Below the pieces are notes generated by a model. That model saw nothing but the letters and a program-made list of their open reading frames with translations, was not told where the DNA came from and did no database searches. This document shows, piece by piece, positions 35,674 through 44,920 of a stretch of DNA of 62,169 nt; positions within the stretch are counted from its first letter, which is position 1; every line of letters begins with the position of its first letter. This DNA is from Yokenella regensburgei ATCC 49455 (GTDB taxonomy: Bacteria; Pseudomonadota; Gammaproteobacteria; Enterobacterales; Enterobacteriaceae). The position numbers were made by a program, and so were the translations under genes. The DNA lies in assembly GCF_000735455.1 (NCBI RefSeq), contig NZ_JMPS01000039.1, positions 1-62,169 on the forward strand, given 5' to 3'.

Positions 35674-36859
35674 CTGGTTTCCTTTTCAACAGGCAGCAGG
35701 TGCGTAAGTCACTATGACCTTATAACATAACCGCGCCATAAGTAACATTTGTTGTGGTAAAAAATGGCATGACTTGTAGGGAAAACCAATGAGAATAAGG
35801 GGTGAGGTGTACTATAGCTGCATACCGGGTTTATGCGGCTTATCTGCTGTGTATCGTGGGGATTGTTCGTGCCCGCAGGCAGTTTCGGATTCTGACTGGT
35901 AAAGTACTATACCAGATAAAAGGCTGTCACAGGAGAACCCGGACTGGTATTAAGAGCAGAGGTGCAAGGTGGTTTATACCGGTTCATTGAGGACCCGGCA
36001 GTAAAGGACAGCGATTGTTACATGGTACAGGGCGTGGAGATTGATAAGTTATTTTTTACCAGACTGACAAACAAATATGTGACAAAAATACCAGGGCATT
36101 GACGTGAAACCGCCCTCAGTTGTTACTCCCGCCATGAACCTGTCATCGTCTTAGACTGGTCGTAAGCACTCCTGGTGAAACTCAATAGATTACTGTTCTG
36201 AAGTGACAAAAAATGCTGTATTGCTGACTGACTAACTTGAGAGTGATATGGTTCTGTTAAAAATACAAAAGCTATCGTGTAAGACCTGTTTTTACCTTTG
36301 AGAGTTTAGCTTCTTGTGTTGGTAATAGTATTATATGTCTTCTCTGATTGTATTTATCTTTTCTGATTAAAGCATGCATCATTACCACTCTTAGGTAAGA
36401 TTAAATTACATTATAGTGACTAATACATGTTCAATTATAATCTATTTATAACATAACCTCTCACAACATTAAATTCCATTGCTCTATTTCCAGTAAGCAT
36501 GCTCCCGTATACCTAGCAGTTGATGCGAATTACTGTTCATCAGTTCTCTTGATTGCCAGTTGAATGATATCGCCGGGTATGTTAAATGATTCCTCATTGT
36601 AATTATGATTGTGTATCTCAATATCTAAAAACCCAATAAGAAATCAAGTCATGAACAATGTAATTAGTAACCAAATGTAGGATCTTTAATGACCACTCAG
36701 GTTTATTTCTATAACTGTCCTGTTAAGCAATGTAATTAATTACCTGGCTCGCGGTTTGTATGTGCTACGTGCAGACTGCCTTCGCTGACTGACTGTGAAA
36801 ATCCCCATTCGCTTTCGTTGCTAGCCCACCTGTTGCCAAATAATACCAGGAGTTCCGCT
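35674..36859. other. 1.2-kb AT-rich non-coding stretch
   Basis: No gene is supported. A 62-codon plus-strand open frame at 35802-35990 lacks a ribosome-binding site and family features. The segment is very AT-rich from about 36180 to 36700. It separates a minus-strand from a plus-strand Gp2-like gene, so it holds divergent promoters and may be a remnant of lost island genes. Confidence 0.5.
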
Positions 36860-37489
36860 ATGTTTAATAACGCATTACTGGACCATCGTCATGCCCCGTT
36901 TAATTCACGCTATTTAGAACGACTGGAGAATGTCATAGCTTCCGCTCTGACTGAGTATCCCCGAACCTTTGGCCTCAGGGTAGATTTACGATTCTCCCCT
37001 GAATGGGCAGCAGACGACAGTATCTGTTGTCACCCTGATACCTCATCTAACGTCATGGCGCGTTTTACGCGTTCTCTGATAGCAAAGATCGACCATTATC
37101 GTCAACAACGTTGCCAGCAGGGCCTGCGGGATTATTCTTGCAGGTTACGTTATTTCTGGGTCAGGGAAACAGATTCATCACAACACAGCCACTACCACGC
37201 GCTACTGTTCTTCAACAAAGACTTATTCCGGTCTCTGGGGGCGGCGGGACACAACAGCCTGTGGAACATGATACAGGAAGCCTGGCTGAGTGCACTGGGG
37301 TTAACGGATTACCCTGAATACCGCTCGCTAGTCCATTTCCCTCAAAGTGGCTCTTACATTCTTGAGCGTGACAAACCCGTATTTCGTCAGCAGTACGAAG
37401 ACCTGGTCTTCCGTGCGAGTTACCTGGCAAAAGAGCGGACTAAACATTACTCCGCTGATACACGTTCCATGGGCGCCAGTCAGGGGTAG
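36860..37489 (+). CDS. Inovirus Gp2-family protein (YagK-like)
   Basis: A 209-residue protein of the inovirus-type Gp2 family found in P4-like islands. The diagnostic block RYFWVRETDSSQHSHYHALL then FFNKDLFRSLG has the HxHYH cluster that corresponds to the HUH-type metal site of rolling-circle initiators. A C-terminal segment YLAKERTKHYS is also typical. AGGAG lies 7 bases before the ATG at 36860. It is followed by alpA. Whether it nicks DNA is untested here. Confidence 0.85.
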   Translation: MFNNALLDHRHAPFNSRYLERLENVIASALTEYPRTFGLRVDLRFSPEWAADDSICCHPDTSSNVMARFTRSLIAKIDHYRQQRCQQGLRDYSCRLRYFWVRETDSSQHSHYHALLFFNKDLFRSLGAAGHNSLWNMIQEAWLSALGLTDYPEYRSLVHFPQSGSYILERDKPVFRQQYEDLVFRASYLAKERTKHYSADTRSMGASQG

Positions 37490-37627
37490 GCTGGCTGCAC
37501 AGTCGTTCTGGCTGTAATACGGTATTTTTTTACAGGCATTCCCAATCCTCTGAAGGAGTACCGGCGTGCAATAGAACTCAACCACACCGAACTCCTCCCG
37601 TCATTCATTTTCAGAGGGAGAGATTCC

Positions 37628-37846
37628 ATGACCACAGCCACTAACCCCATTCTTTGCGCAGAAGACCCGCTCATCGATATGGCCTTCATCACGACGTACA
37701 CCGGCATGACTGACAAATGGTTCTACCAGCTGATTAGTGACGGCAAATTTCCTAAGCCCATTAAGTTAGGGCGCAGCTCCCGCTGGTACAAAAGTGAAGT
37801 GGAATCCTGGCTGCGCCAGCGCATTGCTGATTCCCGTGGAGCCTGA
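37628..37846 (+). CDS. AlpA-family excision regulator
   Basis: A 72-residue winged helix DNA-binding protein. The AlpA signature is clear: LIDMAFITTYTGMTDKWFYQ, FPKPIKLGRSSRWYKSEVES and a terminal WLRQRI. AlpA activates the integrase and excision of CP4-57; in P4 elements the homologue Vis represses int. Its presence supports a once mobile island. No integrase is seen in the window; it may lie beyond the right edge beside the tRNA. GAGGGAGAGATTCC precedes the ATG. Confidence 0.92.
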   Translation: MTTATNPILCAEDPLIDMAFITTYTGMTDKWFYQLISDGKFPKPIKLGRSSRWYKSEVESWLRQRIADSRGA

Positions 37847-37863
37847 GCAGAGGAGAAAGCTGA

Positions 37864-37998
37864 ATGGAAAAACGACGTCGTACTCAGCCATGGAAAATAC
37901 CCCCACGCTGGACGTGTGCCCGTTGCCAGCGACGTTACTGTGGTGCCGGACCCTGTCCCGTGTGTTTTCGTCCCTCCGGCACACCTGCACAACCGTAA
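37864..37998 (+). CDS. 44-residue zinc-ribbon microprotein after alpA
   Basis: An ATG at 37864 behind AGGAGAAAGCTGA opens a 44-codon frame ending TAA at 37996-37998. The product has TCARC (18-21), a Cys at 26 and CPVC (31-34), an arrangement that can coordinate one zinc, with a basic proline-rich start. It begins 17 bases after the alpA stop and is followed by two larger zinc-ribbon proteins. No function is known to me. Confidence 0.65.
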   Translation: MEKRRRTQPWKIPPRWTCARCQRRYCGAGPCPVCFRPSGTPAQP

Positions 37999-38135
37999 CC
38001 TGTCTGTAGCCCGGTCCCGGTCATCGCCGCTACCGACCCGCTAACGCATAACTCAACCGCCCTTCGCACCCTGCCATGCTGCCCGTACCGGGACGGCTAA
38101 CGCCTGCGTGTCGTCTGGCGGTAAGGACCTGAACG

Positions 38136-38558
38136 ATGTACGCAAAATCTTTTATCGGCCTCGACGGCAATGGTCTGCTGGCCGGTGCCAGAACCGCGCA
38201 GACCGCCCCATACGACCGCTATTGCTGCCATCTCTGCGGCAGCGCCCTGCAGTATCACCCTGAATACCAGACCGAACGCCCGTGGTTTGAACACCGGTAC
38301 GACACTCTGACGGAGAACGGGCGACAGCACTGCCCGTATGTCAAACCGGAGGCGAAAGAAACCCGCCATATCCGGCAACTGCAATGGTATGTACCAGAGG
38401 CCCGTCCGCTGGTTCAGCGCGCCGACTGGCACTGTTCTGGCTGCGGCATCTGTTACCACGGTGAACGGTACTGCCTGAGCTGTCGTACCGGCGAATACAG
38501 CCAGGAGCAAGTTGACCCTGTAACCAAAGCAACGGAGATGACGGTATGCGCATACTGA
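38136..38558 (+). CDS. Putative zinc-ribbon island protein, copy 1
   Basis: A 140-residue cysteine-rich protein: CCHLCGSAL (about 30-38), PWFEHRYDT, HCPYVKPEAKETRH and a C-terminal ribbon WHCSGCGICYHGERYCLSCRTGEYS (given as spaced CxxC pairs at about 99-102 and 112-115). It is clearly paralogous to the next gene, whose start lies inside its 3' end. These proteins are recurrent in AlpA-containing islands. Function unknown; zinc binding is inferred from cysteine spacing. Confidence 0.75.
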   Translation: MYAKSFIGLDGNGLLAGARTAQTAPYDRYCCHLCGSALQYHPEYQTERPWFEHRYDTLTENGRQHCPYVKPEAKETRHIRQLQWYVPEARPLVQRADWHCSGCGICYHGERYCLSCRTGEYSQEQVDPVTKATEMTVCAY

Positions 38559-38965
38559 AATGTTATCTCGCGAACGATGCTTCAGGCCGCTTCGTCACGG
38601 CAGATGATGCCGCGAGAGCGCCGGGCGGCGTATGGACCTGTGCGTCCTGTGGTTGTGTGCTGTACCTGCTGACGGGCTTTGGTGAGAAGCCCTGGTTTGA
38701 GCACGACCAGCAGACGGTGGCCGAACATGTGCTGATGAACTGTGCGCATCTGGATCCGGAGGTCAAAGCCGAAGCCCGACGCCGGAGATTGCGCCGCCTC
38801 ATTGGTGGGCTGGATGCACCGGTGGTATCGCTTGCCTGGTACTGCGCGTGGTGTGGTAACCATTATCAGGGCGTGAAGTATTGCGCACGCTGCCTGACCG
38901 GCATTTACAGCATCGAAGAAGCGAACTGGCGGATGAATTACTGCTGCAACACACTCCCCGGATAA
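38546..38965 (+). CDS. Putative zinc-ribbon island protein, copy 2
   Basis: A 139-residue paralogue of the preceding protein, with the same order of motifs: CASCGCVLY, PWFEHDQQT, NCAHLDPEVKAEAR, then WYCAWCGNHYQG and YCARCLTGIYS. It overlaps the upstream gene by 13 bases, so translation is probably coupled and the pair may form a heteromer. No known function. Confidence 0.75.
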   Translation: MRILKCYLANDASGRFVTADDAARAPGGVWTCASCGCVLYLLTGFGEKPWFEHDQQTVAEHVLMNCAHLDPEVKAEARRRRLRRLIGGLDAPVVSLAWYCAWCGNHYQGVKYCARCLTGIYSIEEANWRMNYCCNTLPG

Positions 38966-39033
38966 GTCCTGTACTCACCTTCTGTATCAGATATTTACCG
39001 TGTGACCTGAATCAACAAAAGAGAACCTTCATC

Positions 39034-39585
39034 GTGAATCATTCTTGTTCTGAGATTGCTGGTGCTGACAGTAGCACACCGACCACCATTCGTATGTTTT
39101 TACAACAGGCCATTGACCATTACCCACGACTGGCGGCGTTCAGCTTTACACTGGGATTACCCTACCGCGAGAGCGTGGCCGATTATCGCTCTTTAATTCT
39201 GCGTTTTCACACTGAGGTCTGGCAGCGGATAGGCGAATATTCGTGGCAACGCCAACAGGCGCGTAAGAATTCACCGCCGACGCTGTTACGCTGGGTGTGG
39301 GAGTCGGCCAGTGCTCCACAGTGCAGGATGGTGCTTCTGCTCAATCTCGATACGCTGGGGAAAGCCCACGATGAAAGCGCTCAGCAGGCGATAAGCGAAA
39401 TGTTCAGCGACGCATGCCTGACGGTAACTGGCGCGGAACGCAATGGCGTAACGAATATAACGCCGGTTATTCTCAACCGTTCATGCCGGGGTGCTTTCGC
39501 AACTCCATTTAACCAGCTGAAAGCGAAAGTACAGGAAATGAGGACTCCATTGACCACGGCGCGAACGGGCGCTGTCAATACCTGA
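39034..39585 (+). CDS. Gp2-related island protein
   Basis: A 183-residue protein if the GTG at 39034 is used (start MNHSCSEIAGADSS). The open frame extends further upstream but would overlap the zinc-ribbon gene. A central segment, LLRWVWESASAPQCRMVLLLNLDTLG, keeps the pattern of the Gp2 block RYFWVRE..HYHALLFFNKD but without its histidines. It lies 68 bases after the zinc-ribbon pair. It looks like a degenerate or repurposed Gp2-like fold. AGAG upstream is a weak ribosome-binding site. Confidence 0.55.
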   Translation: MNHSCSEIAGADSSTPTTIRMFLQQAIDHYPRLAAFSFTLGLPYRESVADYRSLILRFHTEVWQRIGEYSWQRQQARKNSPPTLLRWVWESASAPQCRMVLLLNLDTLGKAHDESAQQAISEMFSDACLTVTGAERNGVTNITPVILNRSCRGAFATPFNQLKAKVQEMRTPLTTARTGAVNT

Positions 39586-39919
39586 ATACCGTATGAGACT
39601 GGCCGGGGACGTTTCCGGCATCGTTCCGCTGCTTCAGTTGCAGGATGATGTCTGAATCGCTCATGGTCTGGCATCCCACCCCGATCGCGTTTTGGTCAGC
39701 CCCGGTTCGTCCTGAGTGGGGGACGCATTCAGTACGGTTGCACTGCTGCCCGGGATGACGTTATCGCCTGGAGTCCAGGAGGGAACAGGGGAACATTGCT
39801 GCGGCAGGTCATTGAAAAACTCAGCAATATTTAACGCCGATTCAGGGAGGGGCGGTAAGGTAAGTGTGTCATTCCAGCAAAACCAACCTTGTGAGTAAGA
39901 ACGATATCGCTTCTGTTAA

Positions 39920-39956
39920 CCCCGCCTCATCCCTGTGTGTGGCGCGGGGATTTTTT
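39920..39956 (+). terminator. Terminator after the AlpA/zinc-ribbon cluster
   Basis: CCCCGC (39920-39925) pairs with GCGGGG (39944-39949), followed by six T. The loop is long (18 nt). Confidence 0.7.
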
Positions 39957-40134
39957 GCTTTTTTGTATCTGACCATCAGAAGCATCAGCATTCAGTGCCT
40001 GACAGAATGTAACACTATTAACATATTGAATGATAACGACACGAAATTTTAACTTTTAGTAATTGTGTGGTTATTGTCGGGTGTTTAGTATACGCGTCGG
40101 CTCTCTGAATATATGGCTGCAATGAGTTTTCTTT

Positions 40135-40162
40135 CTGCAATAACCAGACTGCAATAACCAGA
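40135..40162. repeat. 14-bp perfect tandem repeat
   Basis: CTGCAATAACCAGA occurs twice back to back (40135-40148 and 40149-40162), about 330 bases upstream of tssL. It could be an operator pair or a slippage product. Confidence 0.6.
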
Positions 40163-40491
40163 GAACACATTCGCATGAGCGCTGAATATCCTTCTGCCTG
40201 ACGCAGGGTAAATGACAATGGAGGGCAGCGCTCAGCCGAATGCAGATACCTTAACAGATAAGTGCATTCTTCCGGTAAGCCCGTCGGGCTGTACGTGTGC
40301 TTATCTGTTGCGGTGGATCCCACTCTGCGTGGGGCGCAAACAGCATGACACCCTGTCAGGTGGTTGAGTTTAAAAAAGTGCGCAAGCCACGGGGGCTGAC
40401 CAAAGGCTTACTGAGAGGCACTCAGCACCGCAACACTTCATTTTAGCCAACAGAGACGGGGCATTTTCAGGGACAGGCTTCAGGAGCATTG

Positions 40492-41373
40492 ATGGAAATC
40501 GACTTATCACAGGCCACGGAGAGCCCCGGCGCTATCCTTAATGCCACGCCATCACCTGCAGAACAGCGCGTCAAAGAGAATGCGCCGGGTAGCGAGGCCA
40601 TCGCCTCCGCGCCAGAAGACAAATATGGCGGTTTCTTCAGCCATTCCGCGCCCCCCGATGACAATGACCCTGATTACCGCTTTACGTTGCGTGGCAACAG
40701 CCTGAACCCCATTATTGATGCCGCCACGCCCCTGTTTGGCATGGTTATCCGTATCCGGGCGCTGACCCTGTATGAAGATGTCACCCGACTTTATCAACAG
40801 GTTTCGAATGAGATTGAAGCCATTGAGCAGGAACTGAAGCATCAGGGGTACGGGCATAGCGTGCTGCTGCCGTTCCGTTACATGCTGTGCACGTATATCG
40901 ACGAAGCGGTGATGGCGCATGAGTGGGGGAGCCAGAGCGAGTGGTCGAAAAACTCGCTGTTGTCGCAGTTTCATGGTGAGACCTGGGGCGGCGATAAGGT
41001 GTTTACCGTTCTCGATAAATTGCAGACCGAACCACAGCGTTACCGTGACATCTTGGAATTTATGCTGCAGTGCCTGATGCTGGGCTTTAAAGGCCGGTAT
41101 GCCGTCATCCCGCAGGGCGACAGCGAACTACGGGCTATCACACAGCGTCTTCACCATCTTCTGTACCCACAACCCACGTCCCATCACCCTGTACGCTTTG
41201 TTGACGATACGCAACCGCCTCCTGGTGCCTGGCCTCTGCCGCGACAAACGTCGCTGTGGGTCATCCCTTGCGCAGGTCTGTTGCTGATGGCGGTCGTGTT
41301 CGGCATCTCTCACCACCTTCTTCATCAACAGACGCTTGATGTGCTCCATCAGTTAGGGGAGTTACTGAAGTGA
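40492..41373 (+). CDS. tssL: T6SS membrane-complex protein TssL (DotU/IcmH)
   Basis: A 293-residue DotU-family protein, part of the TssJLM membrane complex. It has a disordered proline-rich N-terminus, the cytoplasmic helical domain (about 65-220, including LLPFRYMLCTYIDEAVMAHEWG and SLLSQFHGETWGGDKVF) and one C-terminal membrane helix (about 253-275, SLWVIPCAGLLLMAVVFGI). No OmpA-like peptidoglycan-binding extension is present. CAGGAG lies just before the ATG at 40492; a TTG one codon upstream is less likely. tssM overlaps its stop. Confidence 0.94.
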   Translation: MEIDLSQATESPGAILNATPSPAEQRVKENAPGSEAIASAPEDKYGGFFSHSAPPDDNDPDYRFTLRGNSLNPIIDAATPLFGMVIRIRALTLYEDVTRLYQQVSNEIEAIEQELKHQGYGHSVLLPFRYMLCTYIDEAVMAHEWGSQSEWSKNSLLSQFHGETWGGDKVFTVLDKLQTEPQRYRDILEFMLQCLMLGFKGRYAVIPQGDSELRAITQRLHHLLYPQPTSHHPVRFVDDTQPPPGAWPLPRQTSLWVIPCAGLLLMAVVFGISHHLLHQQTLDVLHQLGELLK

Positions 41374-44300
41374 GCCGCATGAGCTCCATCCTGAAAAAAA
41401 CAGTGTCCCCTGTCTCCTGGGGAGCTATACGCATCAGGCCGTCATGGTGGCTTGCCGCAATGGTGCTCTGGATTGTTGTTCTGCTGACAATCTGGTGGAC
41501 GGGGCCGTATCTGGTCATACAGGGGGCATTTCCCTTTGCGGGCCTCTGGCCCCGCATGATCTTCACCCTGTTCTGGTTGTGGCTGCTCTGTGTGGCTATC
41601 CTTGGGCGCTTCTGGTATCGGATCCGTCGGCAACGGAAGCCGGGAGCCAGACCACAGGCCATTGAAAAGCAGCAGCGTTTCCTGAATGCCTGGCTGCTGG
41701 CTCTGAACCAACAGTCTGCTTCCCATAACAACCGACCGTGGTTTCTGATGCTGGGGCTGCCCCGCAGCGGTAAAAGTAGCCTGCTGCAGCGAGCCTGCCC
41801 GGCAAGCAAACTCAACGCCCGTCTGAACCATGAGTTAGCGACGTTGCATAAAGGCCAGAAGGTCGATTGCTGGCTGGGGGATGAGGCAGTGGTTGTCGAT
41901 CCTGACGGGGATTTGCTGTTTCAGCCTCAGATGAGTGGCGAAGACGACGCCAGCCCGGATGCCCGACTCTGGCACCATCTGCTGGGCTGGCTGACGAACC
42001 GCTGCAGCCGACAGCCGCTCAACGGACTGGTCCTGATGCTGGATGTGGCGTGGCTGTCAACCGCCGGTGCCACCCGTCGACGCCACTGTGCGCAGCTGCT
42101 GCGTGAGCGCCTGCAGGACATCGCATCGACCACGCATACCCGGCTGCCAGTGTATGTGGTGATTACTCATGTGGATAACCTGGACGGCTTCAGCGCATTC
42201 AGTCAGCAACTGGATCCTGCCGCCCGACAGTCACTACTGGGCGTTCGTTTCAGCACGGAAGCCCTGCAGGACAGAGGCTACCCGGATGATATTGCCGCCT
42301 TTATTGATCTCTGGCTGAACGACCTGACCGGATTTCTGCGCGCCACGTCACTGGCACATACCGGCAATGACTCAGCGGTCAGTGCCTTTCTGTTTATCCG
42401 ACAACTGGCGGGGCTGAAACCATTTATTCAGACGCTACTCGAAGAGATTGTGCCGGACGACAGTGCAGCCTTGTTTCCGCTGCAGGGGCTGTGGCTGAGT
42501 TCGGTTTATCAGCAGGGCGTGACGTCTGATGCCTTTGCGGATGCGGTATCCCGCCGTTATTCTCTTCCTGTCCCCCTTCATGCCGCCACGCAGGGTGACT
42601 CCACCACCTTTTTTGTTCGCGATTTCTTTACCCGGATAGTATTTCCGGGGGCAAACCTGACCGGGGAGAACCGGCAGTATCAGCGTACGCGACGTCGCCG
42701 TATGGCGATGCTGTCCGGGGTAACCCTGCTGGCGGTTGTGCTGTCGCTTATGACTCTGCACCATTTCTACCGGCTGAACGCGACGGCAGGCCATCAGGTG
42801 CTGACCCGCGTACAACGATTCAGCGCAACAGACGAACGGGCCACACCGCAAACGTCGCCCGTCAGTCAGCTACCGCGCCTGAATCTTATTCGTGAAGCCG
42901 CCCTCTCTTACGGTGATTATCGCAGCAGAAATCCCCTGTTTGCCGATATGGGGCTGTATCAGGGAGCGCGTATCGGCCCCTGCGTGGAAACATCCTACCT
43001 GGCATTACTGCAGCAGCAGTTTCTTCCTGCTGTGCTGGCGGGGCTGGTGCAGGATCTGCAGCAGGCACCAGCGGCCAGCGAAGAAAAAATGTCGGTACTG
43101 CGCGTCATGCGCATGACGGAAGATGCCTCCGGGCGCAGCATTCCGCTGGTGGAGCAGTATATGGCCTGGCGCTGGCAAAAGGCGTTTCCGGAACAGGGGC
43201 AGGTCCAGCAACAGCTGATGCAGCATCTGGATTATGCCCTCAGGCATACCGACTGGCATCAGGCCCGGTCACAAAAAGTACCTGCTGCTGTTTCTGCCTG
43301 GAAGCCGTTTGCACAACCTGTTGCCGACGCACAGCAGGAGCTGAGCCGCCAGCCATTGTATCAGCGGATGTATCAGGGGCTGATGGTGCGGGCCACCGCG
43401 ACGTTGCCACCGGATTTACGGGTACAGGATGAAACCGGCCAGAGTTTTGACAGCGTGTTTGTGCTGCGGGATGCGCATGCCGGTACGGTGCCTCGTCTGT
43501 TTACCTGGTCCGGCTACCGTGATTTTTTCCGGGGCCAGAATAGCACGCTGTTTGATTTGACCGGGCTGGATGCGTGGGTGCTGGGGCAACATGAACAGGT
43601 TCAGCTCAGCGAGGCCGATCGCAGTGAGATTCAGCGTCAGGTGAGTGATCGCTACATCAGCGACTATACCGGTCACTGGCAGAAACTGTTATCCGCGCTG
43701 GATATTCAGCCGTTTGATTCACCTGAGCAGGCGCTGTCGGTACTGAATACCATTACCGGCGATGAACAGCCTTTCCGGCATATTGTCTCCCTGCTGAGCG
43801 ATAACACCGCCGTTCGCCCACTGACCGGAAAAGGGGAAGCACAACAGCGTGACACCCTCAGCCGGATAGCGCGTCCGTTTACCCAACTGGACGACACCCT
43901 GAAAGGCCACGGGGACAGTGCGCCGCTTATCCAGGGCGTAAACCAGCAGCTCATTGCCCTGGCGCAGTGGCTGGAGCAGATCAACAGCGCAGGCGATCCG
44001 GGGGCCGCTGCCTTTAAGGCCCTGCAGTTGCGCCAGAGCGATCCGTATAAGGATCCGGCTTTCAGCCTGCAACAGTATGCGCGAGGGTTGCCTTCGCCAC
44101 TGGATCGCTGGGTCAGCCAGATTGCGACACAGGTCGCTGATGTGACGACGTCGCTTGCCATGTCATCCCTGAACCAGGCCTGGAGTGAGCAGGTCCTGAC
44201 CCCGTTTAACGACACCCTGGCCGATCGCTATCCCTTCAACCCGACCTCTTCGCAGGATGCGTCCCTGTCTGAAGTGACCCGTTTCCTGGCCCCCGGCGGC

Positions 44301-44852
44301 ACGCTGGACGGTTTTTACCAGACGCAACTCAAACCGCTGCTGGACAGCGGCGTCCTGAAACAGGAAACGGGCAACGCCAGTCTGCAGGAACTGATACGCC
44401 AGCTTGCACAGGCGCAGTTGATCCGGGATGCGCTGTTCAACGCTCAGGGCCAGCCGGAAGTGCACTTTGTGGTGGAACCCATTGAGCTGACCGCGAATAA
44501 ACGCCGTGGCGTGCTGAACCTTGATGGTCAGCGGGTGGAGTACAGCCACGGGCTGCGGCAGAAAGTGCCGCTGGTCTGGCCGAACGCCCTGCGTGACGGG
44601 GCAGAAAGCAAGCTGACGCTGATACCGGATGATGGCACCCGCTCACCGCGGAGCCTGGGCTTTACCGGACCGTGGGCGATGTTCCGCCTGCTGGATGCGG
44701 CCAGCCGGACGCAGGTCAGTCGCGGTTCGTTTGATGTGCGCTTTGGCGTGGATGACGGTGCCATGACCTGGCGGGTCTGGAGCGACGCTGACCACAGCCC
44801 GTTTTCCACGGGTCTGTTCAGCCAGTTCCGTTTACCGGAAACACTTTATTAG
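41370..44852 (+). CDS. tssM: T6SS membrane-complex protein TssM (IcmF/VasK)
   Basis: A 1160-residue inner-membrane protein, the core of the T6SS trans-envelope complex. Two hydrophobic segments lie at about 28-50 and 62-82, and a third at about 448-468 (MLSGVTLLAVVLSLMTLHHF). The cytoplasmic NTPase-like domain between them has a Walker A GLPRSGKSS at about 129-137. The long periplasmic part ends with the beta-rich TssM C-terminal domain. The GTG at 41370 overlaps the tssL stop; an ATG at 41379 is an alternative. Length is within the family range. Confidence 0.95.
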   Translation: MSRMSSILKKTVSPVSWGAIRIRPSWWLAAMVLWIVVLLTIWWTGPYLVIQGAFPFAGLWPRMIFTLFWLWLLCVAILGRFWYRIRRQRKPGARPQAIEKQQRFLNAWLLALNQQSASHNNRPWFLMLGLPRSGKSSLLQRACPASKLNARLNHELATLHKGQKVDCWLGDEAVVVDPDGDLLFQPQMSGEDDASPDARLWHHLLGWLTNRCSRQPLNGLVLMLDVAWLSTAGATRRRHCAQLLRERLQDIASTTHTRLPVYVVITHVDNLDGFSAFSQQLDPAARQSLLGVRFSTEALQDRGYPDDIAAFIDLWLNDLTGFLRATSLAHTGNDSAVSAFLFIRQLAGLKPFIQTLLEEIVPDDSAALFPLQGLWLSSVYQQGVTSDAFADAVSRRYSLPVPLHAATQGDSTTFFVRDFFTRIVFPGANLTGENRQYQRTRRRRMAMLSGVTLLAVVLSLMTLHHFYRLNATAGHQVLTRVQRFSATDERATPQTSPVSQLPRLNLIREAALSYGDYRSRNPLFADMGLYQGARIGPCVETSYLALLQQQFLPAVLAGLVQDLQQAPAASEEKMSVLRVMRMTEDASGRSIPLVEQYMAWRWQKAFPEQGQVQQQLMQHLDYALRHTDWHQARSQKVPAAVSAWKPFAQPVADAQQELSRQPLYQRMYQGLMVRATATLPPDLRVQDETGQSFDSVFVLRDAHAGTVPRLFTWSGYRDFFRGQNSTLFDLTGLDAWVLGQHEQVQLSEADRSEIQRQVSDRYISDYTGHWQKLLSALDIQPFDSPEQALSVLNTITGDEQPFRHIVSLLSDNTAVRPLTGKGEAQQRDTLSRIARPFTQLDDTLKGHGDSAPLIQGVNQQLIALAQWLEQINSAGDPGAAAFKALQLRQSDPYKDPAFSLQQYARGLPSPLDRWVSQIATQVADVTTSLAMSSLNQAWSEQVLTPFNDTLADRYPFNPTSSQDASLSEVTRFLAPGGTLDGFYQTQLKPLLDSGVLKQETGNASLQELIRQLAQAQLIRDALFNAQGQPEVHFVVEPIELTANKRRGVLNLDGQRVEYSHGLRQKVPLVWPNALRDGAESKLTLIPDDGTRSPRSLGFTGPWAMFRLLDAASRTQVSRGSFDVRFGVDDGAMTWRVWSDADHSPFSTGLFSQFRLPETLY

Positions 44853-44920
44853 TACCGGGCCACGCTGAGACGATCATACCCGGCGGATAAACAACACAAC
44901 AGACAGAAAAGGAGCGTTAT

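Larger units (their letters stand above)
39586..40491. other. 900-bp region between island genes and tssL
   Basis: No confident gene. It contains a terminator, a 14-bp tandem repeat, a 101-codon minus-strand frame (40018-40323, GTG start) of uncertain status and a 33-codon plus-strand frame (40345-40446) of basic composition. It marks the junction between the CP4-like module and the T6SS genes and should hold the tssL promoter. Confidence 0.5.

Noticed and set aside
35802-35990. 62-codon plus-strand frame in the AT-rich island gap
   Set aside because: No ribosome-binding site, no domain, and an unstructured arginine-rich composition.
43719-44549. Several 100-170 codon minus-strand frames inside tssM
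   Set aside because: All are shadows within the TssM C-terminal coding region.
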